Source: Massospora cicadina
Taxonomy: Eukaryota > Entomophthoromycota > Entomophthoromycetes > Entomophthorales > Entomophthoraceae
Length of the DNA stretch: 64,000 bases
Direction: 5' to 3'
Assembly: GCA_022478985.1 (NCBI GenBank)
Contig: JAKSZP010017437.1
Location: forward strand, 29,168-93,167
The notes beneath the pieces were generated by a model, which worked only from the letters and a program-made list of their open reading frames with translations, ran no database searches and was not told the origin of the DNA. Positions 11,655 through 23,870 of this stretch are shown here, piece after piece. The number at the start of each line of letters is the position of its first letter. Position 1 is the first letter of the stretch. A program made the translations under genes and the position numbers.

Positions 11655-13910
11655 TGAGAGTATTACTGATGGAAACTAAGTCTAACATCGTCACGTTGGA
11701 TGTCTGGCAAAGATAGCCTTCTTTCAATAAGTTATGTTAAGTATAGTTAAAATTTGTAGTTGATTAATAAGTTAAGTATTAAAAGTCTATGGTCAGAAAC
11801 TTGAAATTAAAATCAGATGTGCTCAATTTTTTAACTTCTCATATTCAGAATTAGTCAATTAGTTAAAAACTTAAGATGTTCATAATCTGAATCATTATTC
11901 TTACTGTTTAAAAACTAATAACTCTCACTATCAGAGTTATACGCAAGATTGGGCCAGATTTTGTAGAATACTTTAATATATATGGCACAAAACCAAAAGT
12001 TATATGCTAATTTTGATAATCAAGTGTATGCAATTACCTTACCATTAACATAAGATATCATCATTAGAATCATTCTATATGTAAAAAATGTCATTCATCA
12101 AATTATTTGCTGCATTTACTTCTAATGTGGTAACCAAAATTAATGTTACACAGTAAAATCTCCTTCTTAAGATATTTAAATCTTGCTCTTTCTAAGAGCT
12201 GTTAATTTTAAAAAAAGTTAGATTTGAACTATAGTGCAGTCTAGCTATAAAATACCTGAAATTTTCTCATTTAATATTGCTTTTTAAAAGATATAATATT
12301 AAGTGATGTATTTAATACTATATCTTGTCTTGAAGTTAGAAGTACTGTCAGACTGACTAAGTACATGTTTTTATCATAGGCATTGCCCTTATATGTATGG
12401 ATATGTACTTGATAAGTTTAGAGAATTAAAAGGATTGAAAATAGAGTAACTTGGTAGTATGTACTTCTGACTAAAATTTAATTTATACAGAATATCCCAG
12501 GAACTTTAGGATACATGCAAAACATCTCATTTACTTTATCATAATTATATAATTATTTTATAAACAAAAAAATAAGTTTTTTAAATAAAGAGAAAGATTT
12601 TACATTCAATAAAAAATGTTATCTATTTAATTAAAATAAAATTTTTTGTAATTTAGCTTTTAAATGAATTTGTTTATAGCATTAGACGGTCCCAACCTTC
12701 AAAATATTTATTCTTACCTGCTATTGTGAGTTACTATACTAGTAAAAGCAACTTTTTTGAAATGCTCAATGTAGGGGTAAAATTTGTATTTTTTACAAGG
12801 TAATTTAAGTAGATTTACTATATATTTCTTGAGTATTAAAATGTAATTTAAACAATTTTTATGCTATTAGGAATCTAAGAATTGTTAAACTAGCAACTAT
12901 ATCTCTTAAACAGCTAAGAGACAAAATATAATAGCAATAACAAAAATACTAAGTTGCTAAAGTTAATTTTAAACAAAAAAATCTGATGAAAGTTTTTTTG
13001 ATAAATGATTAATCCATGACTACAACTTTAGCGCTCAATTATGAACTATCTATTGTAAACACTTTATAAATAAAGATACTTTAAGATTCTTAACTGCTAC
13101 TATCAGACTTGACAGAGCCTTGTACCTCTTCAGACTAAGAGGTTACTTACCCCAGAGCCATGCTCCCACCAAAATACCGATCTAGGACACACCCTAGGTT
13201 AAAATGGGTGGCGTCTGTTCCCTCTGCTTTGCTTACTACACTAACAAACCACCCCAAGCCCAAAGCCTTTACTATCAATAAAAAGTAGACCAATCTGTGC
13301 TAAAGTTTGACAGCTCTGTTCTGATTTTAAAATATGGTTATGTAAGTGGTAAAAAGTCATTTTTCCATTTAAGACAACTACTTAACCATGAGCATCCTTT
13401 AATGAAAAGTACAGCTTAAGTTACCTCAAGTTTTATTATAGTATTTATATACATAATTTTCACTAGTAAAAAAGTTAAATAAAATCGGGTTTACAATGGG
13501 GTTTGAACGCAACAATATATCCAAATTGCCAAAGTAGAGTATGACGTTAAAAAACTAGAATTGAATAATTAAAACTTTAAGTTAGAGACCATTTAGTACT
13601 AAAAAAATTTAAAGTTAGAAAAACTATATCACAAAGTAACTTCTTGAAATATAATATGTGGTGTAATAAGCCATTCAAACACTACTAAGCCCCAACCCCA
13701 TTCCTTAGTGTTTAAAAAGTCTCACCTATAGGGAATAAATTCTCAACCTATGGAAAAATTCTTCTGATTCCCCATTTTTAGTAATTTTATGTCTGGTACT
13801 AATGATCTAGCAGGCCATAACAACAAGTATTTACTATCACATCCACCACTTAGAAGTTTTGTGAAATTCTTTAGCCCTTTTATAGGTTTCAAATGGTCTT
13901 ATATTTCTTG
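11655..13910. other. AT-rich spacer without a recognisable gene
   Basis: I see no open frame of note, no RNA gene and no clear element. Two copies of the dispersed motif lie here: minus strand at about 12,676-12,700 and plus strand at about 13,585-13,607. The segment 13,130-13,260 is less AT-rich and may be an old LTR fragment, but no partner was found. Confidence 0.6.
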
Positions 13911-13913
13911 ACA

Positions 13914-15480
13914 ATGGAGGCTGATGTTTACCCCCTGCCTGCCAAATCCCTAGATTTCATTGAGGAGACATTGAAAGACGTTAAAGCCATTTATGATATG
14001 GAGTCAATCCTTATAATGATTAGCTACATGTTCTTGATCAAAAGCTGTTTGTTTTGCTTAAGGCCGTGATGATAAGCTTAAGGAGAAGGCTTGCTGTCCA
14101 GCTGTTTTGAAGTACTTAAATTCCGCCAAATTCAAATCAACAACTTTAAGAAAGAAGGACACTTCCAAGAAGTTTTTATAAAAAAAATAAGAAAATTAAA
14201 AAAATTAAAGATGAGGTCGCAGGTACAGTCCATTGGGTTGTACACCACGCCAATATATCAATTAAAAAGGGAGCCTATTCATGGGTTGATTCAGGATACT
14301 ATGTCATTTGCACTACAAGTATAGTAATTGTGTCTGCATTCATCAGACCTAACCAACCAGAACTTGATCCTACTGTCTAGTCTTACTTGGCTCAACCTTC
14401 TTAGCCCACTCAGATCGTTGATAGTGTCCCAGATGGAAAGAATCTCATGGACCCTACGTTTAAAATGTTTACATTTGAAGACTTTGAGTCACCCAGGGCT
14501 TGCAAAAGAACTGCCTTATGAAGAGTAGGGAGGATTCAATTATACAATCAGTGACATTATTACCATGGGCGTAATTCTTAGAAAGAGTACTACAAAATGG
14601 AAGTTACTATAAACAAAGTCAAATGTTATTATTAATAATACGTATGCTTCAGTCAAAATCATGTCTTCCAAGCTCATGAAGAGATTGAAGTTTGAGCCTG
14701 ACATCAGTTATCAAACCAAGTTTAAAACTGCTGAACCTGAGTCAACTTCATTATGAGTCTATTCCTCATCACTTTTGCAATTTTTATGCATTGTCTTGTC
14801 TGCTCCGGCCGTGGTACTTTACAATAACCATTACAATTTCCTCATACGGATGCTGTTCATAGTTGAGCCTAAAGGAAGCATTGACTTCAACCAGAGTTCA
14901 GTTAGATTTCTCAACTACCAGATGACTTTAGTTTAAAGACAAGGAGAAAAAGCAACGTAAGAAGAAAGTATGCCTATTTAAAAGTGAGCATTCCATTTGC
15001 CTCGTTAGGTAACCCTGAAGACAAAGGGAAAAGTTAGCTACCACCAACAACAAAATCAAAATCTGGTTTGCCCTTATACACTAGTAAAAGAGATGGATCA
15101 TATGCTTTTAGAGCAGAAGGTTATGTTGGTCAACATTAGTATTAGTATCCTAGAACAGACGATGTCAAGATTTACTGTCACAAAGGAGTAGAGAACAGGA
15201 ACCCAGAGTGATGTCTGGTTTCTACAATTCTATTTACCAAGATAAAGTTGATGTCCTCTTTAGAAACATTGTCAAGCAACCTGTTAAGATCAAGTGAGTC
15301 AAACTATTGGAAAAGTGAAGACATACCACTATGTTGACGTTAAATAAGCTCATGCCATCGCCAGCATCAAAGAGATTGGGCTGAAAGAGCTATCTACATG
15401 GGAAGAGCGTGAACTCAATGGACTCTTGATCAATACTCAGATAAAATAGTAATGAACCTATGATTATGTATTAAGCAAGG
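13914..15480 (+). pseudogene. Unidentified region upstream of RT (element G), gag/protease position
   Basis: A short open frame starts at 13,914 (MEADVYPLPAKSLDF..., about 51 codons) in a good start context. Later pieces are open at 14,091-14,324 and 14,328-14,528, and a Lys/Arg-rich stretch is read near 14,930-14,985. Position suggests gag and protease, but I found neither a CCHC knuckle nor an Asp-Ser/Thr-Gly motif. The assignment rests only on location. Confidence 0.3.
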
Positions 15481-16335
15481 GAGGATATCACAAGGTTGAC
15501 ACTGGGAGCACAATACCCTTCCAATTAGATCCTTACTGCTTTTCCAAGAGCGTGGAAAAAGTCATTTCAAAGGAACTACGGTAACTTATATGCAGCAGGC
15601 TTGGTACGCCCTCCAAGAGTTCTCAGGAGTCGCCACTTCTGCTAGTGATAAAAAAGGATGGAACTCATCTCATATTTATGGACTACAGAATATTGAAAAC
15701 CTAACAAAGAAATATTCTTACCCAATATTGCTCATCTTTGATGCTTTTAAAAATCTCAAAGGCTCATGCTATTTCTCAGCAATGGACCTGGTAAGTGGAT
15801 ATTGGTAGATGGAGCTATTACCAGAAGACCAGGTGAAGTATGCGTTGATTACCAGCCTAGGCCTGTATGAATCAACACGTATGCCATAGGGCTTGTACAA
15901 CTCCCCAGCTACGTTCTAACAAGTAATGTATCAGATTTTGAAGATCTGAAGATGTCAAGTGTGATCATTTACTTGGACAGTAACACTGTGTTTACAAAGA
16001 CGTTTAAGGATCACCTGGTACACCAGAAGTAGGTTTTACCAATCTGAGAGAAACTTTCATAGTAATAATATAAGTAAGCGCTCATTTCTGAAGATCCAGT
16101 TAAAATTCCTTGACCATGAAGTGAATTAAAGAAGAATTGAGCCTCAGCAAGTGTAATTTGAAGATATTTCCAAGGTAAGACCCCTAAGTGCTAAGAGATT
16201 TCCAGGTGTTTTTGGGCTTGGTGGGATACTACCACCAATTGTTGCCAAACTTTGCAGACATAGCTAAGCTACTATCGCACTTGCTTAACAAAAGAGCCCT
16301 GTTCATCTGAGAACAATAAAAAGAAGATGCATTAA
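15481..16335 (+). pseudogene. Gypsy reverse transcriptase remnant (element G)
   Basis: CYFSAMDLVSGYW at about 15,770-15,808 holds the first catalytic Asp; a stop (TAG) follows where the family has a Gln. 'ELLPEDQVKYALIT' and a degraded 'GLYNSPATF' (about 15,890-15,920) continue it. The DD-box is read as FTWTVTLC in a shifted frame near 15,970. The thumb ends near 16,260 with the 'FLGLVGYYHQLLPNFADIAK' type of sequence. Confidence 0.7.
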
Positions 16336-16771
16336 CCAGCTCAAGAAGAAGCTGATGGAAGACCCAATATTGTTATATCCATATTTTTAAAAGACCTTCT
16401 ATATTTATACAGACACCAGTGACGTTGGTATGGGCGCCCTCTTAGCACAGTAGTACTAAGAAGAAGTAGATCAATCTATAAAGCTTATTCAATACATTCA
16501 ACAGAGCAAAGTGCAACTACACAGTTACAAAGCACGAGTGCCTAGTGGTGATCAGAGCAGTACACCACTTATGAGATTACATTTATGGTGTACACTTCAA
16601 GATAATTTTAACCATGACTATCTGAGATGGTTGACAAACAAGAAAGATCAAGATGGAAAACTGGAAAGATGGGCTGTTAGGCTGATAGGCTATAACTTTG
16701 AGACTCTGCACCAGGCAGGAGAGAAGCTTTTAAACATGAATAGCTTGTTGCAATTGCTTTCTTCCATTTGA
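16336..16771 (+). pseudogene. RNase H remnant (element G)
   Basis: TFYIYTDTSDVGMGALLAQ at about 16,389-16,450 contains the first catalytic Asp. Then 'DYLRWLTNKKDQDGKLERWA' at about 16,616-16,675 and 'FETLHQAGEKLLNMNSLLQL' end the domain. The middle part with the catalytic Glu is damaged. Confidence 0.75.
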
Positions 16772-17560
16772 AAGCCCTTGAGAGAAATAGCATCTACGAC
16801 TTTATAGGAAAAGGCTAGAGAGCTGGACATGACTCAGATGAGAGAGAAGTTGTATTTCTTGGAGAGCAATAACAATGAGACAGTACAAAGCCTAAACTAG
16901 ATCTTTTATAAGCTGGAAAGCCATGATGACAAATTGGATTGCATGAAGTAGGACTGGACAACATGCAAGTGAGATGTTTTACAACTCTTAGTCCGTTATC
17001 TAATTTAAGAGATAGTTTCCAGTGCAAACACAATACTGATGGTTATACAACCCACACATCAGATTGAATGTAAAGAAAATCCTAATTTATGACCGTAGTT
17101 CAAGACTAAGTTCACTCCTGGCAAGGGAACTATAGCTGGTTTTCTTAAGTTATACAAAAACATCATGGATGGAGCCAGCGACAAAGGAAAGCGCACCATG
17201 TTAGGAATGTATGAGCAGATAAGCACAGGAGGTTCTTAAAGCAACACTTTGACCCCATCACACTTTGGATGAAGTCAAGAAACTTCTTCTTTTATGACTT
17301 AAGGAACGCATAGGACTTTCACAGTATGAAGCAAGAATTCCTAAACATGATATTGGGGAAGTATGAATCGATTGAGACTATGCAAACTGGTATTAACACA
17401 AGATACAACACTTTGGATGACTGGATTCTTAAATCTAGTCACTGAAAAGATTGTCTTGCTTAGTTTACTGGAATCACAACCGCAACTCCTGTGCATATGA
17501 TATCTGTTGTGTGACCCTTCAATTTATCTGATGGCGCACCCTGTGAACATATAAATGATC
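16772..17560 (+). other. Unidentified sequence following RNase H (element G)
   Basis: Gypsy elements normally carry integrase here. I read no H-H-C-C zinc site and no catalytic D-D-E motifs in the plus frames. Instead there are helix-like pieces such as ETVQSLN and LESHDDKLDCMK (about 16,870-16,945), FTPGKGTIAGFLKLYKNIMDG (about 17,111-17,172, with one further residue pattern of similar type) and YESIETMQTGINTRYNTLDD (about 17,362-17,422). These resemble gag-like or coiled-coil protein more than integrase, but the match is impressionistic. Confidence 0.3.
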
Positions 17561-19255
17561 TATTGTAAGTGAATCAAACCTTTACATCAGCACTCCCTAA
17601 GCAAGCGAGCCACTTCATTAATACTTTTGTATAATGCCCAAACCACTAATTTTAGTAGGTGTTGAGTTATTTCTTTTCCTTAGTTTTATTTATAAATTAT
17701 AAGCACAAGTTCCTTACCTATCAATTGTTTGATTGTTCTGATTTTAAATTCCATCACAAATATCAAATAATCAGCTTTATGGAGGGGACACCCACTTTAG
17801 TATTGGAACAAGTGTTTGGCATGCCACCGTTGTCTACCATATTGTTTTATACCAACAAGAGTAAACAGTAGATTTAAGAGTCATCTAACATGTACTAAAA
17901 GTCCTACTGCATTCACCCTACTCCTCAATCAATTACTTCCACATCCACTATTCTTCCTCATATTAGAATTACAGTACCTTGTGTCCTGCAGCTTTTATCC
18001 TGAGTTCTGAAGCATCCACGATATAATGAAGGTTTTCCTTGGCACACCTGTAACCTAATAGTTAAGAAATCAACATAGCTTTGTTGTCTTAGTGTTTATT
18101 AGTCATAAAATGGACCATAATAGAGTATGGTAGCAATTCATTAAGTAATTAGTTGCATCATTATTATGTGGATCAATCATTTATAAGATTAAATGCGTTT
18201 TATAAGAAAGTTTTGCTACGTTTAGAGACATTTAAATTTTATCACTCAAGAAAATAGTAGTTTGAATTTTCATCTCTAATTAGACATATACCAAAAACAC
18301 AAGTTGGTGTTGAAATATGTTGGCTTGTTGCCAAAATTTACTCTAAGAACAGAGATTAGGTTATAAATAATAAACAAAAAAAATGAAGTAAAATCTATTA
18401 AAAAAGGAAATGTAATGATTGTGTAAACTGGATGTCTATGGTGAACGTTTATGTTTAAGTTGCTTTGCTATTTGCTTTATAAATTTTTTGTCATCAGAAA
18501 TATAAAGTGAATAACAGAGAAAAGACTGTTTGTAATTGTATTTTTGCCAGTGATGTTATTTACTAAAATTTGTATTTTAAACATAATTATATAGTCAACT
18601 TTACCATTGAATACATATGATAATTTGATTAGAAACTTTATCAATGAATTATGATAATAAAAAAGTTTAATCAATAATGCTTGAGAACTTAATCTTACCA
18701 TTTTATGATAATAATTAGTAAAACATTGTCAAAACAGTCAAACTATCTAATTAATCTTTATAAGAACGTTGAGTCTATATTATTTTACATTTTTATGATA
18801 TATTCTGATAACTAAATGAGGTTTATTATTACAGTCAATCATTTATATATGCTAAGATAAAAGGGAAAAGGCAGTTTAAAATTTATTTAATGTCAAATCA
18901 AAACATTTTACAGTAATTTAGCTTTGTATTTGGCTAATATTTTAAAACTAAATATTTTACCAATTGCACTCTGGGAGATCAGTTTATCCCCTCATTAGGT
19001 TGGGGCCACTTAGTGCTAAAGAACAATTGTACTCAGGTGATATATATTAATTCTGTCGTTGTAAACATTTTATAACATATTACTTACACTTCAGTCTTTA
19101 TTACTTAAACTTGAAGTGTAGCTTTAGTGCAAACCTTTGTTGTTGTGTAAAACAAGTTTCATATACTGATGAGTTTTGTGCCAACTGCCCCATGTAGAAT
19201 GATTTGTGCCATTTTTGGTTTTAGCACTTCTGAAGCGTGCCTGATCTGGGTCTTC
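17561..19255. other. AT-rich spacer, no gene seen
   Basis: Very AT-rich with short chance frames only. A purine tract GGAGGGGAC near 17,781 could be an old polypurine tract of element G, but no LTR was matched. The dispersed motif (CCCCTCATTAGGTTGGGGCC and following) lies at 18,988-19,020. Confidence 0.6.
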
Positions 19256-20200
19256 TAGCTCCTAAACCCCACTGTTCTTTTTTACCCACTTAGGGCCTAA
19301 CTCACCATCTTATGCGCTCCCAGGTGGTTCTTCAAAGCCCCCTGTTGCTCCATATAATAAAATGCACATTGGTCTTCAGGACAAATACAGAAGCCTCTTA
19401 CCTTATTTTGAGTGAAGCCTTAATTATGATGGCTCAGGTAGCGTTTAAACTCGCCATTTCTATAGTATACCACTCCTTCAAGGGGTACTTTGACCTTAAA
19501 TTCTCTTGTGAAGCCCATACCATGATCATAGCAACATTGTCTCTAGTTTATAATCACATACTCATCCCACCCCTTGCACTTGTATGCTAGCTGTAGCCAC
19601 TATGGTGGTTCAGTTTGCTAGTTTTCCCAACCATCTCTTCCCTAAATATCCCCTCCATAAGATACCAAAGGGCTGAACGCTTACATGACTGACCACATAC
19701 TACAGTTTGTGTTTCTAATAGGGACAGCCACCTTGTAGGGCCTCACGCCTTAATGACAATTTGCCCTTCATTTGGCTTTTCTTATTGCAATTCCCCATTG
19801 CACCACGATCTTCTTTACCCACAACCATTCTTTCTGGGCCTTCATGTAGAACAGCTGCGCTGTCTGATCTTTGTGTTTTGGACTTGCCTATTAAAGTTTA
19901 AAATTCTCTATTGATGCTACAGCTGCCTCCACCCCTTTTCCCTCTGAAGATTGCCCCACTGCCCAGCAAAATTTTCCATATGGAGCTCAATCATCCCTCC
20001 TCATCCCTTGACTGCTGAAAGCGCTGCTCATCCTGCGCCAGCAAACAAACTTCCAAACTACCCATATTATTCCTGAGAAGATTGCTGATCAGGAATTTTT
20101 CTGTTTTTCCATGGTTGTTAGTTTGTTGACAATCACTCCCACCCCACCCAAATATTTCCCATTGCTGGCCCAACTTTGTACAAGTAAGACTCATTTATAT
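19256..20200 (-). pseudogene. Unidentified coding remnant on the minus strand
   Basis: GC content rises and the minus strand shows long readable pieces in alternating frames: open from 20,194 to 19,991, and then VEAAVASIENF..., KHKDQTAQLFYMKAQKEWLW and VKKIVVQWGIAIRKAK around 19,940-19,770. The bias towards charged and aromatic residues looks like real decayed protein, but I do not recognise a family. It forms part of the left flank of element C. Confidence 0.3.
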
Positions 20201-20748
20201 TGTCAGACATTCAATGTGCCAAGAAAAAACTTGGCTTAATTGGGAATACTCCAATACCCATGATAGTATCCATAGTCCGCACAGCCTTGCCATTCAAAGG
20301 ATTGAGAATAGGATCTGATTTTGGACGGGTGAGGAAAGTACTGAATAATGAATCTCAATCTTATTCTGAACAAGAAGCTAATAAATTGCAGTAATCCTTC
20401 CCACACCACTCACGAGGAAGAGAGTCCACCTGGTTTAGTTGGTGGCAGCTGTATCTGACATGCTTGGTGGAGGCCATGTATAAAGTTTAGGCTGGCTGTG
20501 AGGCCCATTTGTAACGGGGCACAGTTAACAACATGTCTTTGATCTAAATTCCACCAAGTCCTTCACATTTTCTAATATGCCGCGGATTTTCTACAGTTTT
20601 AATCAAGGTTACAGAGGATTCTATTAGAAATCTGAGTTTTCAGTTTGTAATGGGGATCAGTGTGAGTGTAATCTTAAGTGAGTGGTTGGTGCGTCAGTTC
20701 TTTTGGGGTGTGACACAGCTCTTCCCATTATGGGATACTAGTACAGAG
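20201..20748. other. Left flank of the nested stack, no gene identified
   Basis: A 64-codon plus frame at 20,200-20,394 has no recognisable domain. The rest shows nothing. It ends at 20,748, where the 5' LTR of element C starts. Confidence 0.5.
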
Positions 20749-20873
20749 TGTCAGTGCTTTTACAAAAGAACGATCCAAACAAATTCTAGATATTGGACTG
20801 ACAAAAACAGTTTAACTGTTCTTTATGAAATCTTGCCTTCAGGAATCAGATGGATTTTGCCTAATAGGCCTCT
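20749..20873 (+). repeat. 5' LTR of element C, left part (before insertion F)
   Basis: Begins TGTCAGTGCT and matches 56,241 onward (TATCAGCGCT). The shared block ATCTTGCCTTCA / CAGATGGATTTTGCCTAAT aligns with ATCTTGCCTTCA / CAAATGGATTTTACCTAAT near 56,320-56,355. It stops at the F insertion. Confidence 0.75.
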
Positions 20874-21614
20874 TGTCAGAGTAAAGCCTGACATTAGAGG
20901 AATTCCTGAGATTTCAGATACAATTCATCAGATCAAGAGGATTTGTGCTGAAGTTAGATCGATTACTTGCATATCAAATCATAAATTGTAATGAGTTTTG
21001 TTCAATTAATCACTTAATTTACTAAATTGCAATGATATTGAGTTGATTAATTGCACCAAAACGAATTTATGATGAGACTGGGATGATTCCCACTGCTTTA
21101 GAAAATCACATTCAAGGCACAATCCCATAATCTCAAAAGAATTATAGTGCTTCGTTCAAAAAACATTTAAGCTTAAGAAAGACCAGGAAGTTGAATGGGA
21201 TAAAAAACTAGACTATTCAGATGGTTAGTCTCTGCGGTCAATAAAATATTATTGTATGGTAAACCTTTAAGTACATATTTTCATTATAACAGTTAGATAT
21301 ACCGTATAGTAAACAAGCTATACAGTCTAACCAATTATTCCATAAAACCTATAACCATGGGTGCACGAACACCTATACCTGAACAAATCCCTCTTCCATT
21401 TCTTCCACGTCCAAACATAGCTGGTGTATTGCATTGACAGGAATGGTAGTGGTTGAAGCAATCCTTTCTTCTTTAGGGCTAAATCGCCCAATTGCCCTTG
21501 CCATTCTCTATATGGTACGCACTGCCCCTTTGTTATACTGGACCTTTAGCTCAGGGCTAGCAAGTTAACGGCTTGCTAACACAAACTGGGATATCATAGT
21601 ACCAGTCCCTGACA
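20874..21614 (+). repeat. 5' LTR of element F
   Basis: Starts TGTCAGAGTAAAGCCTG and ends CCAGTCCCTGACA. Direct repeat of 25,859-26,600. No standard TGG-type primer-binding site follows; the next bases are ATTTGATCGCCAAG, so F may prime differently or the site has decayed. Confidence 0.9.
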
Positions 21615-21691
21615 ATTTGATCGCCAAGTTACACAAAGTATATCCTGCTGCGTTTTTATTACTGGGAGCTTTATCATTTACTTTTTATTGA
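21357..21691 (+). pseudogene. Small hydrophobic ORF starting inside the F LTR
   Basis: An ATG in a good context (AACCATGG) begins MGARTPIPEQIPLPFLPRP. The frame passes a hydrophobic stretch (ALAILYMVRTAPLLYW), crosses the LTR end (VPVPDNL) and continues in the internal region with YPAAFLLLGALSFTFY before a stop at 21,689. This copy carries a 1-base deletion near 21,430 and an in-frame TAA near 21,566. The 3' LTR copy has neither, but stops at a different codon. It may be an upstream small membrane-type protein or the N-terminus of gag. It is not a known gag start to me. Confidence 0.5.
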
Positions 21692-21799
21692 TAAAAGGTT
21701 ACTAGACATTGGAACGGATGTTTTTATCCATAAAACAAGATGATATGACTTATAAAAAAGCAATAGGAAAGTTAATTTCAAACAGTGACTGTGGCTAAC

Positions 21800-22500
21800 C
21801 ATGCGCCCATGAACTATCCTATGGTTCCATTGCCTGAAAATTAACATTAGATGATGTGAAAGGAGGACTTACATTATTGGGGGTGCATTTTGAAGCATAT
21901 CCTGAGAACTACCCTGATGATGCATGGAAAGTAATGGCGGTGTGTTCTCAGCTCTCTGGAGATACTTTGGGTTGTTTACCAAAGCGTTGGAAGAAAATGA
22001 GAATTTATGCATGAATTACGAAGAGTTTAAAAGCCAGTTGCTGGCTGCAGCAACTCCTGCTAGTACATGATTATAGGCACTCATTGCCTTGATGAACCTT
22101 TGGCGGGAAGGTCAAACTGTTGAGAGATATAAGCAGAAGTTTAATGGAGATCTTACAGAAGACTGAATTAGACGATGAAATGGGAGCACTTTACTTCAGA
22201 CAAGGGTTAGAAAGTCATATGTCAGAGTTGATAAGACACCACCCCATCACCCTGCCTTTAAAAGAGTTGTTTGAAACCACTGCAAATCTGCTTATGGGTA
22301 GAGCTCCCATGTGGCAAGAGTCTGCTTACAAAAAGCAAATTACCAACATGAGCCATGAAGAATATCAACGTCATTACAAGGAAGGACTGTGATATTCTTG
22401 CCATAATTCTGGTAATTCAGCTTGCCAATGTCCAAAGAAAGGTAAATCTTCATCAGTTGCCTTTGTAATAAAAAATGAAACTCAATATTACCCTGTTTTT
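21800..22500 (+). pseudogene. Gag remnant of element F
   Basis: Readable pieces are GLTLLGVHFEAYPENYPDD near 21,870-21,925, 'YEEFKSQLLAAATPAS' near 22,015-22,065 and 'MGALYFRQGLESHMSELIRH' near 22,180-22,240, typical of the capsid part. The nucleocapsid knuckle at 22,390-22,431 is ruined: the first Cys codon is TGA and the His is Asn (stop-YSCHNSGNSACQC). Two frame changes lie upstream. Confidence 0.75.
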
Positions 22501-22509
22501 CCTATACGT

Positions 22510-22900
22510 TTGATAATGGGAGATACTATATTTCTTAATGATGCTTTACTGGATAATGGGGCCTCCCGGAACTTTATATCAGAGAAAATGGTAAAAAAGT
22601 TGGGAGTTTCAACTGGGACTAGAACACTGACCATAACCCTGGGAAATGGGGAGCAGTCCATTGCCTACTGTTGTGCACATCCCATAAGTCTATTAGTCGG
22701 TTCCCTAAAAATTAAGACTGAATTTTGGATTCTAAAGAGTACTCCCAGCCTGTAATTCTTGGTTTTCCATGGTTAGGCCAGATGGAGCTCCAACATGACT
22801 AAGGATGAAACACTGTCACATTCAAAGTGAATGGAAAGAGAGAAGAATGGGCGTTGAGTAAAGGTATGTTTCCAGGGTTGTATGCTGCGGAATCTCCAAG
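22510..22900 (+). pseudogene. Aspartic protease remnant (element F)
   Basis: LLDNGASRNFISEKMVKKLG is read at 22,546-22,605. The family motif is Asp-Ser/Thr-Gly-Ala; the Ser is Asn here, a G-to-A change (AAT). The domain ends with 'AVILGFPWLGQME' type sequence near 22,750-22,790 (read as SPVILGFPWL in a shifted frame). It normally releases mature gag and pol products. Confidence 0.75.
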
Positions 22901-23870
22901 GTTCTATTGAAGGCATGTAAAGGAATAATTCCAGCATATCCTAAAACATGGTCTGAAGTTTTTAGCGAAGAAGAGGCGAAGATTCTGCCATCAAATAGCT
23001 TTTTTGATAGTTCAATAGACTTGGTAGAAGGGAAGCAGCCTACTCATGAATCAATATATATTTGCAACCAACGGGAACAGGTGGCATTACGCGAGTACTT
23101 AGATACTATGTTGGAAAAAGGTTTCATTCAAGTGTCTCAGTATCCAAGTTCGTCTCCACTTTCATTTGTAAGCAAGAAAGATGGAGGTTTGCAAACCTGT
23201 GTAAACTATCAAAAGTTGAATGATATCACCATAAAGAACTGATACCCTTTACCTGATGTTAAATACTTTAGCGATCAGTTTTCTGGGGCTACTATCTTTT
23301 TAAAGGTGGATCTGAGGGATGCATTTAACCAGATCAGGATTAAGGAAGGTGATGAATGGAAAACAGCTTTCAAGACTTGGTTTGGGTTGTTTGAGTATCT
23401 TGTCATGCCGTTTGGCCTTTGCAACACACCAAGTACATTTCAACAAATGATTAGTACAGTTTTGGGTGGGTACATAGACCAGTTCTGCGCAGCTTACCTG
23501 GACGATATTGGTGCATAACAAGTCTCAAGAGGAACATTTTTAACATCTGCAATTGATCTTTAAGAAATTTTTAGGAGTATAGCCTTCATGTCAAGCTTTC
23601 AAAGTGTGAGTTTGCTCAGGAAAATGTTTGATTTATTGGTTATGTTGTGGGAAGGAGTGGGTTTACCATGTAATCTAGCAAAGTAGATGCTATCACATCT
23701 TGTCCTACACCTAATAGCTGGAAGGAAGTTTGTAGTTTCTTGAGTTTGTCAAACTTTTGTAGGGATTTTATCAAAGGTTTTTCTTCTATTGCATTACCCT
23801 TGACACAGCTCACATCATATGGTGTTCCGTATAAATGGTCTCAAGCGGTGGAAAAGTCTTTTGCTGACTT
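22901..23870 (+). pseudogene. Reverse transcriptase remnant (element F)
   Basis: YPSSSPLSFVSKKDGGLQTC and 'YQKLNDITIKN' (about 23,140-23,240) form the fingers. A TGA replaces the next residue before YPLPDV. FLKVDLRDAFNQIRI (about 23,300-23,345), GLFEYLVMPFGLCNTPSTFQ (about 23,385-23,445) and AAYLDDIGA (about 23,491-23,517) carry the catalytic Asps. A stop follows the YLDD box directly. The thumb resumes at 23,740 (SNFCRDFIKGFSSIALPL). Confidence 0.85.

Larger units (their letters stand above)
13911..17560 (+). mobile_element. Element G: divergent Gypsy-like remnant lacking a visible integrase
   Basis: RT and RNase H of Ty3/Gypsy type are clear at 15.5-16.8 kb. A long, weakly readable region precedes them. 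What follows RNase H does not show the zinc-binding or catalytic motifs of integrase. No LTR pair or primer-binding site could be placed. Either the element was truncated and fused to other sequence after RNase H, or it belongs to a group I do not recognise. Ends are approximate. Confidence 0.5.
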
